A program made the translations under genes and the position numbers. DNA of 64,000 bases from JBBIWA01 sp037439425 (GTDB taxonomy: Bacteria > Acidobacteriota > Blastocatellia > RBC074), in contig JBBIWA010000009.1 of the NCBI GenBank assembly GCA_037439425.1, forward strand, positions 1 to 64,000, given 5' to 3'. The notes below the pieces were generated by a model. The model was not told where the DNA came from and did no database searches. It saw only the letters and a list, made by a program, of their open reading frames with translations. Below, piece after piece: positions 45,920 to 54,044 of the stretch (position 1 is its first letter; each line of letters begins with the position of its first letter).

Positions 45920-46753
45920 ATGGCCGAGGAGACTCTGATCATCGAAACGCCCGAACATGTTCAATTGCATTTCGCGCTTGCCACGATTGGCAATCGGTTC
46001 CTCGCCTGCTTTATCGACCACGCGCTTCAGGCACTGGCGATAGTGATGACCTTCATTCTGGCTTACAATCTGAGCGCGGGGGTGCGCCGCTTGAGTGATC
46101 AGGCGGTCAGTGGCCTCGAAGAAGGTAGTTTGTGGATTCTGGCGCTGGCGGTGCTGGCAATCTTCGGGCTTTACTTTGGGTACTTCGCCATCTGGGAAAC
46201 GCTCTGGAGTGGGCAGACTCCAGGCAAGCGGTGGCTCAAGCTGCGCGTCATCAAAGATGATGGTCGCCCGCTGGATTTCTTCGCGGCGCTGACGCGCAAT
46301 CTGCTACGCCTAGCCGACATGATGCCGATGATTCCGCCGCTGCCATTCTATTCGGTCGGGATTGTCTCGGTCTTCGCCAGCACCCACTCAAAGCGCCTGG
46401 GCGATTTCGTCGCGGGCACAGTGGTCATTAAAGAACGCAGCGCCGAAGCCCCTTCCTTTGATGAGGTCTTTGAGAGCGCAGTGATTGATACAGCAATGCG
46501 CCGGGTAGCCCCGGCGGTTGATTTCCGCGCTGATGTGCGCCTGCTTGCGCCCACAGAGATCGAAGTGGTCGAGGCTTTTCTGCGCCGACGTTACGATCTG
46601 CCAGAGGATCCGCGCCAATGGCTCGCCTGGCGCATTGCCACGCCGCTGCTGGAGAAGCTCCGTCCCTACTACGACCCCAATAATTTCAATTACGAAGGCT
46701 TCCTGGAAGAACTCCTCGCCCGTTACCGCGCCCAAGTCAGGTATCGCGAGTAA
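45920..46753 (+). CDS. RDD family membrane protein
   Basis: A 277-aa membrane protein with the RDD domain. The usual Arg-Asp pair is represented by GNRFLACFIDHALQ. Later come GQTPGKRWLKLRVIKDDG, RNLLRLADMM and RLGDFVAGTVVI. About three to four membrane helices fill residues 25-165, and a soluble helical tail of 90 residues follows. RDD proteins may act in ion transport or as membrane scaffolds, with no fixed function. Confidence 0.85.
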   Translation: MAEETLIIETPEHVQLHFALATIGNRFLACFIDHALQALAIVMTFILAYNLSAGVRRLSDQAVSGLEEGSLWILALAVLAIFGLYFGYFAIWETLWSGQTPGKRWLKLRVIKDDGRPLDFFAALTRNLLRLADMMPMIPPLPFYSVGIVSVFASTHSKRLGDFVAGTVVIKERSAEAPSFDEVFESAVIDTAMRRVAPAVDFRADVRLLAPTEIEVVEAFLRRRYDLPEDPRQWLAWRIATPLLEKLRPYYDPNNFNYEGFLEELLARYRAQVRYRE

Positions 46754-46786
46754 GAAGAGACCAAGCTTAGCCTTTGTCCTTATGGC

Positions 46787-47110
46787 TTATGCCGAGTTTT
46801 CCAGCTCGCGCAGCAACTGCAGCGTGTAGATCCCTGTGTCGTGATGGTCGCTCCAGACAATATGGTAAGCGTAACGCCCCACGGGCGCCAGGTCGCTGAT
46901 CTTGATCTCAGAGAACTGTTCGGGTTTGAGATTGAGACTTTGCGAGGGATGATGTCCCTGACAGTGAGCGCAGGGACAAGCGGCGCGCAGAACAGCTAGA
47001 CGATGGCGACTCGTGTGGCCGTCGTTCCAAACGATTTGCAAGACCGAATCATTGTCGGTCAGTTCGATAGCTTCCGGAAAGATTTCAGTTGAATTATGCT
47101 CTCTGCTCAT
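46787..47110 (-). CDS. DUF971 domain protein
   Basis: A 107-aa protein with the DUF971/GBBH-like N-terminal domain. Marks are LQIVWNDGHTSRHRL, LRAACPCAHCQG (Cys pattern) and GRYAYHIVWSDHHDTGIYTL. The family resembles the N-terminus of gamma-butyrobetaine hydroxylase and occurs alone near iron-sulfur or ParA/Mrp genes. Function unknown. It converges on the RDD gene with a 33-base gap. Confidence 0.85.
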   Translation of the reverse strand: MSREHNSTEIFPEAIELTDNDSVLQIVWNDGHTSRHRLAVLRAACPCAHCQGHHPSQSLNLKPEQFSEIKISDLAPVGRYAYHIVWSDHHDTGIYTLQLLRELENSA

Positions 47111-47211
47111 AGCTCGGTTGATAACTCTCCCAGCCAGTGATTAAATTGAGGGGGTGGAGAAATGGCATTTAATCATCCAATCAGGCGAGCGGCAACCGTG
47201 AGGGAGCACAT

Positions 47212-47300
47212 TTGAAAATTGAGGATAGAAGATTGAGGATTGAGGATAGCGCGATCCTCAATTCTCGATCTTCAATCCTCGATCTTCAATCCCCGATCGT
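47212..47300. repeat. GAGGATAGAAGATTGAGG-type inverted repeat
   Basis: Several copies of GAGGAT(T/A) on one arm face ATCCTCAAT/TCAATCCTCGAT on the other, a strong imperfect hairpin. The same family flanks the IscB remnant at 261-310 and 640-690. Confidence 0.65.
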
Positions 47301-47341
47301 CATCGCCGCCTTTTGCGATCCGTTAGGGGAAGAGGAAGCCG

Positions 47342-47869
47342 ATGAGCAAACAAGCTACAGTCCACAATCTGCCACCTGCCAGCGAGCAGATCAATCGAGA
47401 TGAGCGCCAGAAGGCGCGCGGTTTTCTCAAGCAGGTGATCCTGTTGATCCCCAACTTCCTCAAACTGCTTTACCGTCTCCTCAAAGACCCGCGCGCCCCC
47501 AAAACGGAGAAGGCGCTCTTGATTGGGACCGTCCTCTACGCTATCTCGCCCCTAGATCTGATTCCCGATTTCATTCCCTTCATCGGAGAAGTGGACGATA
47601 TTTATCTCATCGCCCTTGTGTTGTTGCGTCTGCTCAGTCGCACGCCCGGCGAGGTGATGCGCCAGCACTGGGAAGGCGGCGGAGACCTTGTGGCAATCAT
47701 CGAGAAGATAGTCAAAGCTGCACCCTACGTCCTACCCAAACGCGTCTGTCGCATCTTGCTTGGCCACGTTGAGATCGCGCCGCAGGTCAAAAGCGGTGGA
47801 TTGCTCTCCTCGCCAGCCGCACCTGGTGAGGCTGAGCCTGAGACAAAAAGAAACTCTCGCCGCTGCTGA
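47342..47869 (+). CDS. DUF1232 (YkvA-like) membrane protein
   Basis: A 175-aa protein with the YkvA/DUF1232 domain: LYRLLKDPRAPKTEKALL, LYAISPLDLIPDFIPFIGEV and DDIYLIALVLLRLL. These small proteins insert one or two helices in the membrane and have no known reaction. GGGGAAGAGGAAG-like pairing precedes the ATG. It is followed by a Uma2 gene. Confidence 0.87.
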   Translation: MSKQATVHNLPPASEQINRDERQKARGFLKQVILLIPNFLKLLYRLLKDPRAPKTEKALLIGTVLYAISPLDLIPDFIPFIGEVDDIYLIALVLLRLLSRTPGEVMRQHWEGGGDLVAIIEKIVKAAPYVLPKRVCRILLGHVEIAPQVKSGGLLSSPAAPGEAEPETKRNSRRC

Positions 47870-47932
47870 AGAGCAACTGGCACGGCCCTCTGAACTGCCG
47901 ATATACTCCCCCTCGATTCTGGAGGATGAGTT

Positions 47933-48430
47933 ATGTCTGACATCAACGACTTCTTTCAGCGCGCAGACGAGGTGGGCATCCGCCTGGAGATCATCGGCGG
48001 CTTGCCAGTTTGGGAAGCGCATCCCAACCTGACCCACAAGGAGGCAATTGATCGCATTCGCCAGACGATCAGAGCCGCGGACCCTCACACCGCTGAGCAG
48101 TGCGCCTGCCTTCATTACGCCGATTTGCACATCAGATTTCCAGATGGCTCTGACAAACGTCCGGACATTTCTATCTTTTGTCAGCGGCCACACGAAACCG
48201 AATCTGCCGTGACGGATGTGCTTGAAGCAGTGGTGGAGATCATCAGTCGAGGTTACGAGGCAAAGGACTTGAAACTAGGGCCCCCCTTCTATCTCGGGCA
48301 GGGCGTTAAGGATGTGATTGTTTATGATCCCTACACCAGGATTGCCTATCATTTTACGGCTGAAGGCAGTCGCGATTATGCCTCTCCTGTCACGCTCGCG
48401 TTACAGTGTGGGTACCAGTTGACTCTCTGA
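47933..48430 (+). CDS. Uma2 family (DUF820) putative endonuclease, second copy
   Basis: A 165-aa relative of the protein at 8202 with a shorter N-terminus. The acidic core reads PDGSDKRPDISIF, then VTDVLEAVVEIISRGYEAKDLKLG with the E and K, and VKDVIVYDPY. The lysine-bearing turn differs from the usual SY..K, so catalytic activity is uncertain. GGAGGA precedes the ATG. No partner gene is visible. Confidence 0.78.
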   Translation: MSDINDFFQRADEVGIRLEIIGGLPVWEAHPNLTHKEAIDRIRQTIRAADPHTAEQCACLHYADLHIRFPDGSDKRPDISIFCQRPHETESAVTDVLEAVVEIISRGYEAKDLKLGPPFYLGQGVKDVIVYDPYTRIAYHFTAEGSRDYASPVTLALQCGYQLTL

Positions 48431-48867
48431 AGGCCAGCTCAAGAGTCTTGCTTGATCTTCTCCCTTGCTGGTCAGCAAAGACCGGTGGGCGGGTCATCCA
48501 ACCGCACCGTTTCTCCCGTGTCAGCCAACTCCAGGTCTATACTGCGCGCGACCGTAACTGAAGCTCCCTATCGACGAACGGGTGCAGATGACTCAGATGA
48601 AAAACCCTTTCGAATTGCGAATTTCGGAACCCTGCAATTCCAATCATTTCGCAATTCGCGATTCGCATTTCGCAATTCGCATGTGGACCACGTTCAGGGC
48701 TTGAAAAGTCTCATCTTCTCCCGCGCGCAGTCTAGCTCTTGGCCGCGCACTTGCCCGTCTTTCATTCTAGACGTCTTGCCCTTACTCACCTCTCAGCGGC
48801 ATCAGCTTAATACTCCCCATTCAGGCTGACTCAACGGCGCAGAAGCGTGTGCTGCGCCCAGATCGAT
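48431..48867. other. 437-bp gap with AATTGCGAATT-type repeats
   Basis: Repeats GAATTGCGAATTTCGG and ATTTCGCAATTCGC occupy 48605-48690 and form an imperfect hairpin. The rest shows no gene. Confidence 0.5.
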
Positions 48868-49938
48868 CTATTCTGCCGCGCGCGCTATCTCCAGAAACTC
48901 TTGCAGCTCGGCAGGCAGCGGCGCGGTGAAGCTTAGGCTTTCGCCGCTGGTTGGATGGGTGAAGGCGAGCTGAGCTGCGTGCAAGAAGGGGCGGCCAAGC
49001 CTCGTTATGCTAGCGCGCAATCGCGAGTTTTTGATCGCGTTGGCGCGACCACAATCATAGGTCGAATCGCCAACGACCGGATGTTTGATATAAGCCAGAT
49101 GGACGCGAATCTGGTGCGTGCGCCCGGTCTTGGGCTCAAGCTCCAGCAGAGTGAACTCTCTTAGTCGCTCCCTCACCCGATAAAGCGTCAGCGCCGGACG
49201 CCCTTGCCCCGCGCTTCTGACAGCCATCTTCACGCGACTGCGTGGATGGCGGCCAATCGGCGCCTCAATACGGCCTTCACTAGCAGTTACTCTCCCATAG
49301 ACCAGCGCCACATAGCCTTTGAAGACCTGCCGCATCTCGAACTGTTCAGCCAGATTGAGATGAGCGCGGTCACTCTTGGCCACGACGATCAAACCTGAAG
49401 TCCCGGCATCGAGCCGATGCACAATCCCAGGCCGCACTGCGCTGCAGCTTTGTGAAAGCTGGCCGAAGTGATAGACGAGCGCATTGGCCAGTGTGCCTGA
49501 GTTTACGCCCGCTCCGGGATGGACCACCATTCCCGCCGGTTTGTCGATCACAATGAGCTCATCATCTTCGTAGACGATCTCGAGCGGAATCGGTTCGGGC
49601 GCTGCTTCAAGCGGTGCGGCTTCCGGCAGCTCAAGCTGAACGCAATCGCCTGCGCGCACCTTGTAGCTGGCTTTAACCATGCGATCGTTGACCAGGATGT
49701 CACCGCTTGCTATCGCCCGTTGAATGCGAGCGCGGCTCGTGCCGGTCAGGATTGCTGCAAGGAATGAATCAAGCCTGGTTCCGGCAGCTTCGGCGGGAAC
49801 ACTTCTAGAAGGGGAGAGCGGAAGAGCGGGAGAGTGGGAGACCAACTTCTCCCCCACTTCTGTACCATCAGGAACTTCTTCGGTTCTCCTGGTCTCCGGT
49901 TCTCCCGCTCCGGAAGTTGAGCTGCTCGGCCCTCCCAT
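48868..49938 (-). CDS. rluD: RluA/RluD family pseudouridine synthase
   Basis: Converts uridines in ribosomal RNA to pseudouridine; the RluD type acts on 23S rRNA helix 69. The S4 domain (RLDSFLAAILTGTSRARIQRAI) is followed by the catalytic domain with HRLDAGTSGLIVVAKS (catalytic Asp) and GRTHQIRVHLAYI. The 356-aa length includes about 50 extra N-terminal residues encoded by CTTCTCCC/GGGAGA inverted repeats (49800-49925). GGGGAG about 8 bases upstream supports that start, so the repeat-derived leader may really be translated. Which uridine it modifies is inferred from family only. Confidence 0.88.
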   Translation of the reverse strand: MGGPSSSTSGAGEPETRRTEEVPDGTEVGEKLVSHSPALPLSPSRSVPAEAAGTRLDSFLAAILTGTSRARIQRAIASGDILVNDRMVKASYKVRAGDCVQLELPEAAPLEAAPEPIPLEIVYEDDELIVIDKPAGMVVHPGAGVNSGTLANALVYHFGQLSQSCSAVRPGIVHRLDAGTSGLIVVAKSDRAHLNLAEQFEMRQVFKGYVALVYGRVTASEGRIEAPIGRHPRSRVKMAVRSAGQGRPALTLYRVRERLREFTLLELEPKTGRTHQIRVHLAYIKHPVVGDSTYDCGRANAIKNSRLRASITRLGRPFLHAAQLAFTHPTSGESLSFTAPLPAELQEFLEIARAAE

Positions 49939-49961
49939 CTCGACGGTCTCCCCTTTATGGC

Positions 49962-51635
49962 TCAGTCAATGTATAGCTCCTTCGGGTAGCGTTCAACCGG
50001 CGTGCTCGTCTTGCGCGCCAGCGCGAAGATGTTATCGCCGCGCAGTTCGGTAGAAAGCTGCACCTGCTTGAGCAATTCCAGAATCGCCGGGTTGGAGCGC
50101 GCCCACACATCCTCGGTCTCCAGCTCGACCACGGTGAAGCCTGCGGCAGCGAGCGCCACGCCGACTTCATAAGGTGCATACTCGCGGTTATGCTGATCGG
50201 CGACCTCGCGGCGATTGTATTGCGAAAGCAGATAAGGGGTGCAGCCAACGAGCAATCCTTCGATCGCGCGCGCGCTGGCAATATTGGGAGTCGTCAGCAG
50301 CAGGTAACCGTCCGGCAACAAGACGCGATTGCATTCCCAGAGCATATGCATCGGATCGCTGCGCAGATGCTCAATCAACTCGCAGCAGAGCACCGTGCGG
50401 AAGTAGTTATCGGGATAAGGAAAAGGGTCCTTCTCCACATTGAAATTGCGCAGCTCGAAAGTGTAGCAGTCCGGGCCGTCCTTCTGCCGTAGCATTTCGT
50501 GAGTAACCTTCTCCGCCGAGTCCCACATATCGGCGCAGCAAACCTCACCGTAGCCGCAATACTTCTTGATAGCAGGCGTGAGATGGAGCAAGCTGCCGAG
50601 TTCGAGCAAGCGATCAGAGGTGCGCTGCGCGGGCGGGATGCGCTGCAGTGTAGCAACGAAGCGCCGCAAATGATCCTTCACATAAGCCAGCTCTTTCGGA
50701 TCGTGGATGAAGCTCAGAATATAATCAACCGTCTCTTGTTCATCTGGGGTGAAGTCATTGATGCCTTCATGAGCTACCTTCTTCCAGGCGAGGATCTGGT
50801 GATAGAGGGAGGCCTCGCCCGGAGCGAGTTTGAGCGGCCGGCTCGCGGCGCTTTCGGCCAGCTTGCGGAAAGATTGCAGCTGCGCGTGAGGCTCAGGGGC
50901 GAGGGCAGCGGCGGCCGCCCCTGAGCCTGCAGCGATCACGGCCGAGAGGGTGAGCGGTTGAGAGTCGGTCTCGGTTTGCGAGCTGGGCGAAAGCGCAGCG
51001 CTTTCACTCGTTGCCGGAGTAGCGGATAAGGACTGGCGCAGCGCGTGCAACTGGCGGCGCAATTGGTCCAGGCGCTGCTCGAAGATTTGTAGCATGAGGT
51101 CAGTGCGATCTACGATGTCTTGTGAGGTCTGATGGATCTGGGCATCCACCCTACGCTCGTGCGCCTCCAGGCGCGCATCAGTGCGCTGTTCCAGGGCAGT
51201 ATAGCGTTCGTCAATGCGGCGCTCCATATGCGCGAGCCGATCATCCAGGCGCAGATCCAGCGCGCGGGCGCGCGCGTCAAAGCGCTTATCGAGCGACTTG
51301 GCTCCTTTGGCGAATTGAAAATCGAGATGGGCTTCAGCCGCTGCCAGGCGCTCATCAATCCGCTGCTCGATGGCCGTGAAGCGCTGCTGCAGTCTAGCAT
51401 CCACCGCCGCTTCATAAGAGTCGGCGCGCTTGGAGAAGTTCTCTTCAATGGCGGCAAAGCGCGCTTCGAGGCGAGCGTCAACCTCTCTTTCGTAGGCATC
51501 AGCGCGGGCGCCAACGCGCTGTTCAGTAGCAGCCAAGCGCTCATCAATACGCGCATCCTGAGCCTGCAGCAGGCCTCTTAAATCGCGCGTTAAGATCAAG
51601 CGCAGATTGCGGGCGATAGTTTTGATTCGCTTCAT
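49962..51635 (-). CDS. Coiled-coil protein with C-terminal methyltransferase domain
   Basis: A 557-aa protein. Residues 25-165 are a long coiled coil with 11-residue steps (DERL-type positions recur at 11, with occasional 15 or 4), rich in Arg, Asp, Glu and Ala. A linker with Ser/Thr leads to a class I SAM-dependent methyltransferase (about 320-557): RLLELGSLLHLTPAI, a split FRTVLCCELIEHLRSDP motif and GYLLLTTPNIAS. The short RSDPMHMLWE part replaces the usual post-II region. It precedes a glycosyltransferase and may modify a surface polymer. Substrate is unknown. Confidence 0.82.
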   Translation of the reverse strand: MKRIKTIARNLRLILTRDLRGLLQAQDARIDERLAATEQRVGARADAYEREVDARLEARFAAIEENFSKRADSYEAAVDARLQQRFTAIEQRIDERLAAAEAHLDFQFAKGAKSLDKRFDARARALDLRLDDRLAHMERRIDERYTALEQRTDARLEAHERRVDAQIHQTSQDIVDRTDLMLQIFEQRLDQLRRQLHALRQSLSATPATSESAALSPSSQTETDSQPLTLSAVIAAGSGAAAAALAPEPHAQLQSFRKLAESAASRPLKLAPGEASLYHQILAWKKVAHEGINDFTPDEQETVDYILSFIHDPKELAYVKDHLRRFVATLQRIPPAQRTSDRLLELGSLLHLTPAIKKYCGYGEVCCADMWDSAEKVTHEMLRQKDGPDCYTFELRNFNVEKDPFPYPDNYFRTVLCCELIEHLRSDPMHMLWECNRVLLPDGYLLLTTPNIASARAIEGLLVGCTPYLLSQYNRREVADQHNREYAPYEVGVALAAAGFTVVELETEDVWARSNPAILELLKQVQLSTELRGDNIFALARKTSTPVERYPKELYID

Positions 51636-51690
51636 GGCTTCATATCCTAACGCAGCTTCAACTTCATCCCTTCCGCGATCACCTACGACA

Positions 51691-52818
51691 CTACTTTCTC
51701 CCTCCTCTCAGGACCTCATCATACAAAGCCTGAGTCTCATTAGCCGTCCGCTCCCATGAAAATCGCGCCGCTTGTGCCAGCCCAGCACGGCTCAGGTACT
51801 GGCGCTCGGCTGGATCTTCAAGCAGCCTCGCCAGCGTTTGCGCCAGCGCGCGCCAATCTCGCGGCGGCAATTTGATCCCGGCCTCGCCGACGACTTCGGG
51901 CAAACTGGCAGCGTTGCTGGTGACGACCGGGGTTCCGCAGGCCATCGCTTCGAGTGGGGGCAGGCCGAAACCTTCGTAAAGCGAAGGATAGATGAACAGT
52001 TCGGCTGCGGAATAGAGAGCTGGCAGAGCAGTATCATCTACATAATCGGTGAAGCGCGTCATCTCTTGCAGATCTAATTGCTCCACTAGCTTGAAGACCT
52101 CATCAAAGAGCCAGCCGCGCCCACCGCAAAGCACTAGCTGTGGGCGTTGCCGCGTCGTTCGCAGCAGCTCGTCGTAGGCGCGGATCAGCGTGGTCAGATT
52201 CTTGCGCGGCTCAATCGTCCCAACATAAAGCAGGTAGGGGCGGCGCAGATGGAATCTTTCGAGCACCGGGCGAAATTCCGCCTCCGTAAGTGGGCGCATG
52301 TTTTCGCGCGCCGCTTCAGGAATCACACGAATGCGCTCAGCGCGAATGCCCAGGCGCGCCACAATCTCGCGGCGCGTCCACTGGCTGGGAGCGATAATCA
52401 TTGTCGCACGCCGCGCCATAATCGGCAATCGACGCCGCCCGCGCTCGACATTGGCCTGCTCGTGCGTCTCCGATAGTGCCAGCAGCGAAAGGTCGTGAAT
52501 GGTCACTACTGTCGGGCACGGCGCCCACAGCGGGATACAGTAATTTGTCCCGTGGAAGACATCCACCGGTGAAATCTGCAACAAAGAAGGCAAACCCACC
52601 AGCCACCACCTGCGAAAGACCGAGCGCACAGGGGTGAAGCGCTTATTCAAATTGACCGGCGTGCTGCCATTGCGCACAAAGACAAAATCGAACGGCGAAA
52701 ATAACTCATACTCATGATCGGGATGCGTTCGTGCTAGCCAGCGGGCAAGCGCATCCGTATAATGACCGATGCCGGTTTTCGCGGCAACCAGAGGAATGGC
52801 ATCAAGTGCAACACGCAT
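51691..52818 (-). CDS. GT4-family glycosyltransferase
   Basis: A 375-aa retaining glycosyltransferase of the GT-B fold. It begins MRVALDAIPLVAAKTGIGHY. The donor half has YLLYVGTIEPRKNLTTLIRAY, and the GT4 motif is LFIYPSLYEGFGLPPLEAMA with ExFGLPPLE. PVVTSNAASLPEV follows. It transfers a sugar from a nucleotide donor to a glycan, probably lipopolysaccharide or exopolysaccharide. The ATG at 52818 is preferred to a frame that extends to 53187 over the divergent gene. The methyltransferase next to it may act on the same glycan. Confidence 0.9.
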   Translation of the reverse strand: MRVALDAIPLVAAKTGIGHYTDALARWLARTHPDHEYELFSPFDFVFVRNGSTPVNLNKRFTPVRSVFRRWWLVGLPSLLQISPVDVFHGTNYCIPLWAPCPTVVTIHDLSLLALSETHEQANVERGRRRLPIMARRATMIIAPSQWTRREIVARLGIRAERIRVIPEAARENMRPLTEAEFRPVLERFHLRRPYLLYVGTIEPRKNLTTLIRAYDELLRTTRQRPQLVLCGGRGWLFDEVFKLVEQLDLQEMTRFTDYVDDTALPALYSAAELFIYPSLYEGFGLPPLEAMACGTPVVTSNAASLPEVVGEAGIKLPPRDWRALAQTLARLLEDPAERQYLSRAGLAQAARFSWERTANETQALYDEVLRGGRK

Positions 52819-52854
52819 AGCGAAGAGATACCATGCGGTAAACGAAAATATCAA

Positions 52855-53886
52855 ATGAGTGACAGCAGGCTGCGCGACAAGATAGCTCAGGTGGCAGCCG
52901 AGCAGCGGCAGGAGCTGGAAGCAAGCGGCTGGTGGCACAGCATTGACCTCGGCAGTGGACGCATTACCCCGGGCGCGCACAAGCTGGAGGAATTGCGCGA
53001 CAACTACGCCTGCTTCCGGTTGCCTGATGACCTGAGAGGCAAACGAGTGCTCGATATCGGCTGCTGGGATGGCTTTTATTCTTTTGAGGCCGAGCGGCAC
53101 GGCGCTCAAGTCGTGGCGATTGATGTCCAGCCATCGGAGAAATTCCCTATTGCTCATCGCGCCCTGGGCTCGCGCGTTCAGTTCCACGAAATGAGCGTTT
53201 ACGAGCTGAGCCGCGATCGTCTCGGTTCATTCGACATTGTGCTCTTCCTCGGTGTGCTTTATCACCTGCGCCATCCGCTGCTGGCGCTTGAACGCGTCTG
53301 TGAAGTGACGCGCGAGGTAGCAGTGATTGAGACTCATGCTATTGACAATCTCTTTGACACCTCGCATCCGGTGATGGAGTTTTACGAACTGGATGAGCTG
53401 GGGGGACAGTACGATAACTGGTGGGGACCAAACAGCCAATGCCTGCTCCGCATGGCGCGCGCCGCTGGCTTTGCGCGCGTTGAAGTGCTGCGGCGCCAAG
53501 CCACGCGCGTGGTGGTCAAAGCCTATCGCCATTGGGAGGAAAGAGAACTCGAGGCCGCCCCCTCGCTGCGCATCCGCGAGGTGCTCAATGCCATCACCCT
53601 TGAGCATCGCTTCCCGCGTCGTGGCCGCCACGCTTTCCTGGCGCTTCTGGTTGAAGGCTTGCCTGAGGGCGTAACGCGAGAACGGCTACGCGTTGAAGTA
53701 GGCGGCTTCGGCATCAATCCGATCTATGTTGGCCCTTCAGGCAACCCGGCACACGCGGGCCTGGTGCAAATCAATACGCCAGTGCCGCCGGGATTGGAAG
53801 CTGGGGCTGCGAGTGTGCGGGTGATATACGAAACCAGTCACTCGCACCGATTCGAGATCAGCTTGGTTGAAGGCAGTGAATGGTGA
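52855..53886 (+). CDS. CmoB/DUF1698-like methyltransferase
   Basis: A 343-aa SAM-dependent enzyme with RVLDIGCWDGFYSFEAE (motif I), VVAIDVQ and FDIVLFLGVLYHLRHP. The N-terminal LRGKRVLDIGCWDG start and the YHLRHPL motif resemble CmoB and DUF1698 proteins, which modify tRNA uridine 34 or small metabolites. The C-terminal 80 residues are a separate beta-rich domain. It diverges from the glycosyltransferase by 36 bases, so the two may share a control region. A role in glycan methylation is as likely as tRNA modification. Confidence 0.82.
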   Translation: MSDSRLRDKIAQVAAEQRQELEASGWWHSIDLGSGRITPGAHKLEELRDNYACFRLPDDLRGKRVLDIGCWDGFYSFEAERHGAQVVAIDVQPSEKFPIAHRALGSRVQFHEMSVYELSRDRLGSFDIVLFLGVLYHLRHPLLALERVCEVTREVAVIETHAIDNLFDTSHPVMEFYELDELGGQYDNWWGPNSQCLLRMARAAGFARVEVLRRQATRVVVKAYRHWEERELEAAPSLRIREVLNAITLEHRFPRRGRHAFLALLVEGLPEGVTRERLRVEVGGFGINPIYVGPSGNPAHAGLVQINTPVPPGLEAGAASVRVIYETSHSHRFEISLVEGSEW

Positions 53887-53929
53887 TGACCAAAGAAGCC
53901 TAAATCCCCGGTTAAGGACGCGAATCGGA

Positions 53930-54034
53930 CATTTTCCGCAGAGGTAGTTTATGTCGTCACGGACGACGCGAGAGAAATACTGAAGACCCGGAAGCGCAGG
54001 CTTGCGAGCGTGCAGGATTTTCAGTCGAGTTAAG
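53930..54034. repeat. GCGAGCGTGC-family hairpin repeat unit
   Basis: The leader TTTATGTCGTCACGGACGACGC and GGAAGCGCAGGCTTGCGAGCG with TGCAGGATTTTCAG match the units at 26711-26990. It fills the gap between converging genes and may serve as a terminator hairpin. Confidence 0.6.
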
Positions 54035-54044
54035 TCGGCACCTG

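Noticed and set aside
45484..46098. 204-codon frame before the RDD gene
   Set aside because: It is built from CCCGCGCACGCGGG repeats and overlaps the true RDD start in another frame.
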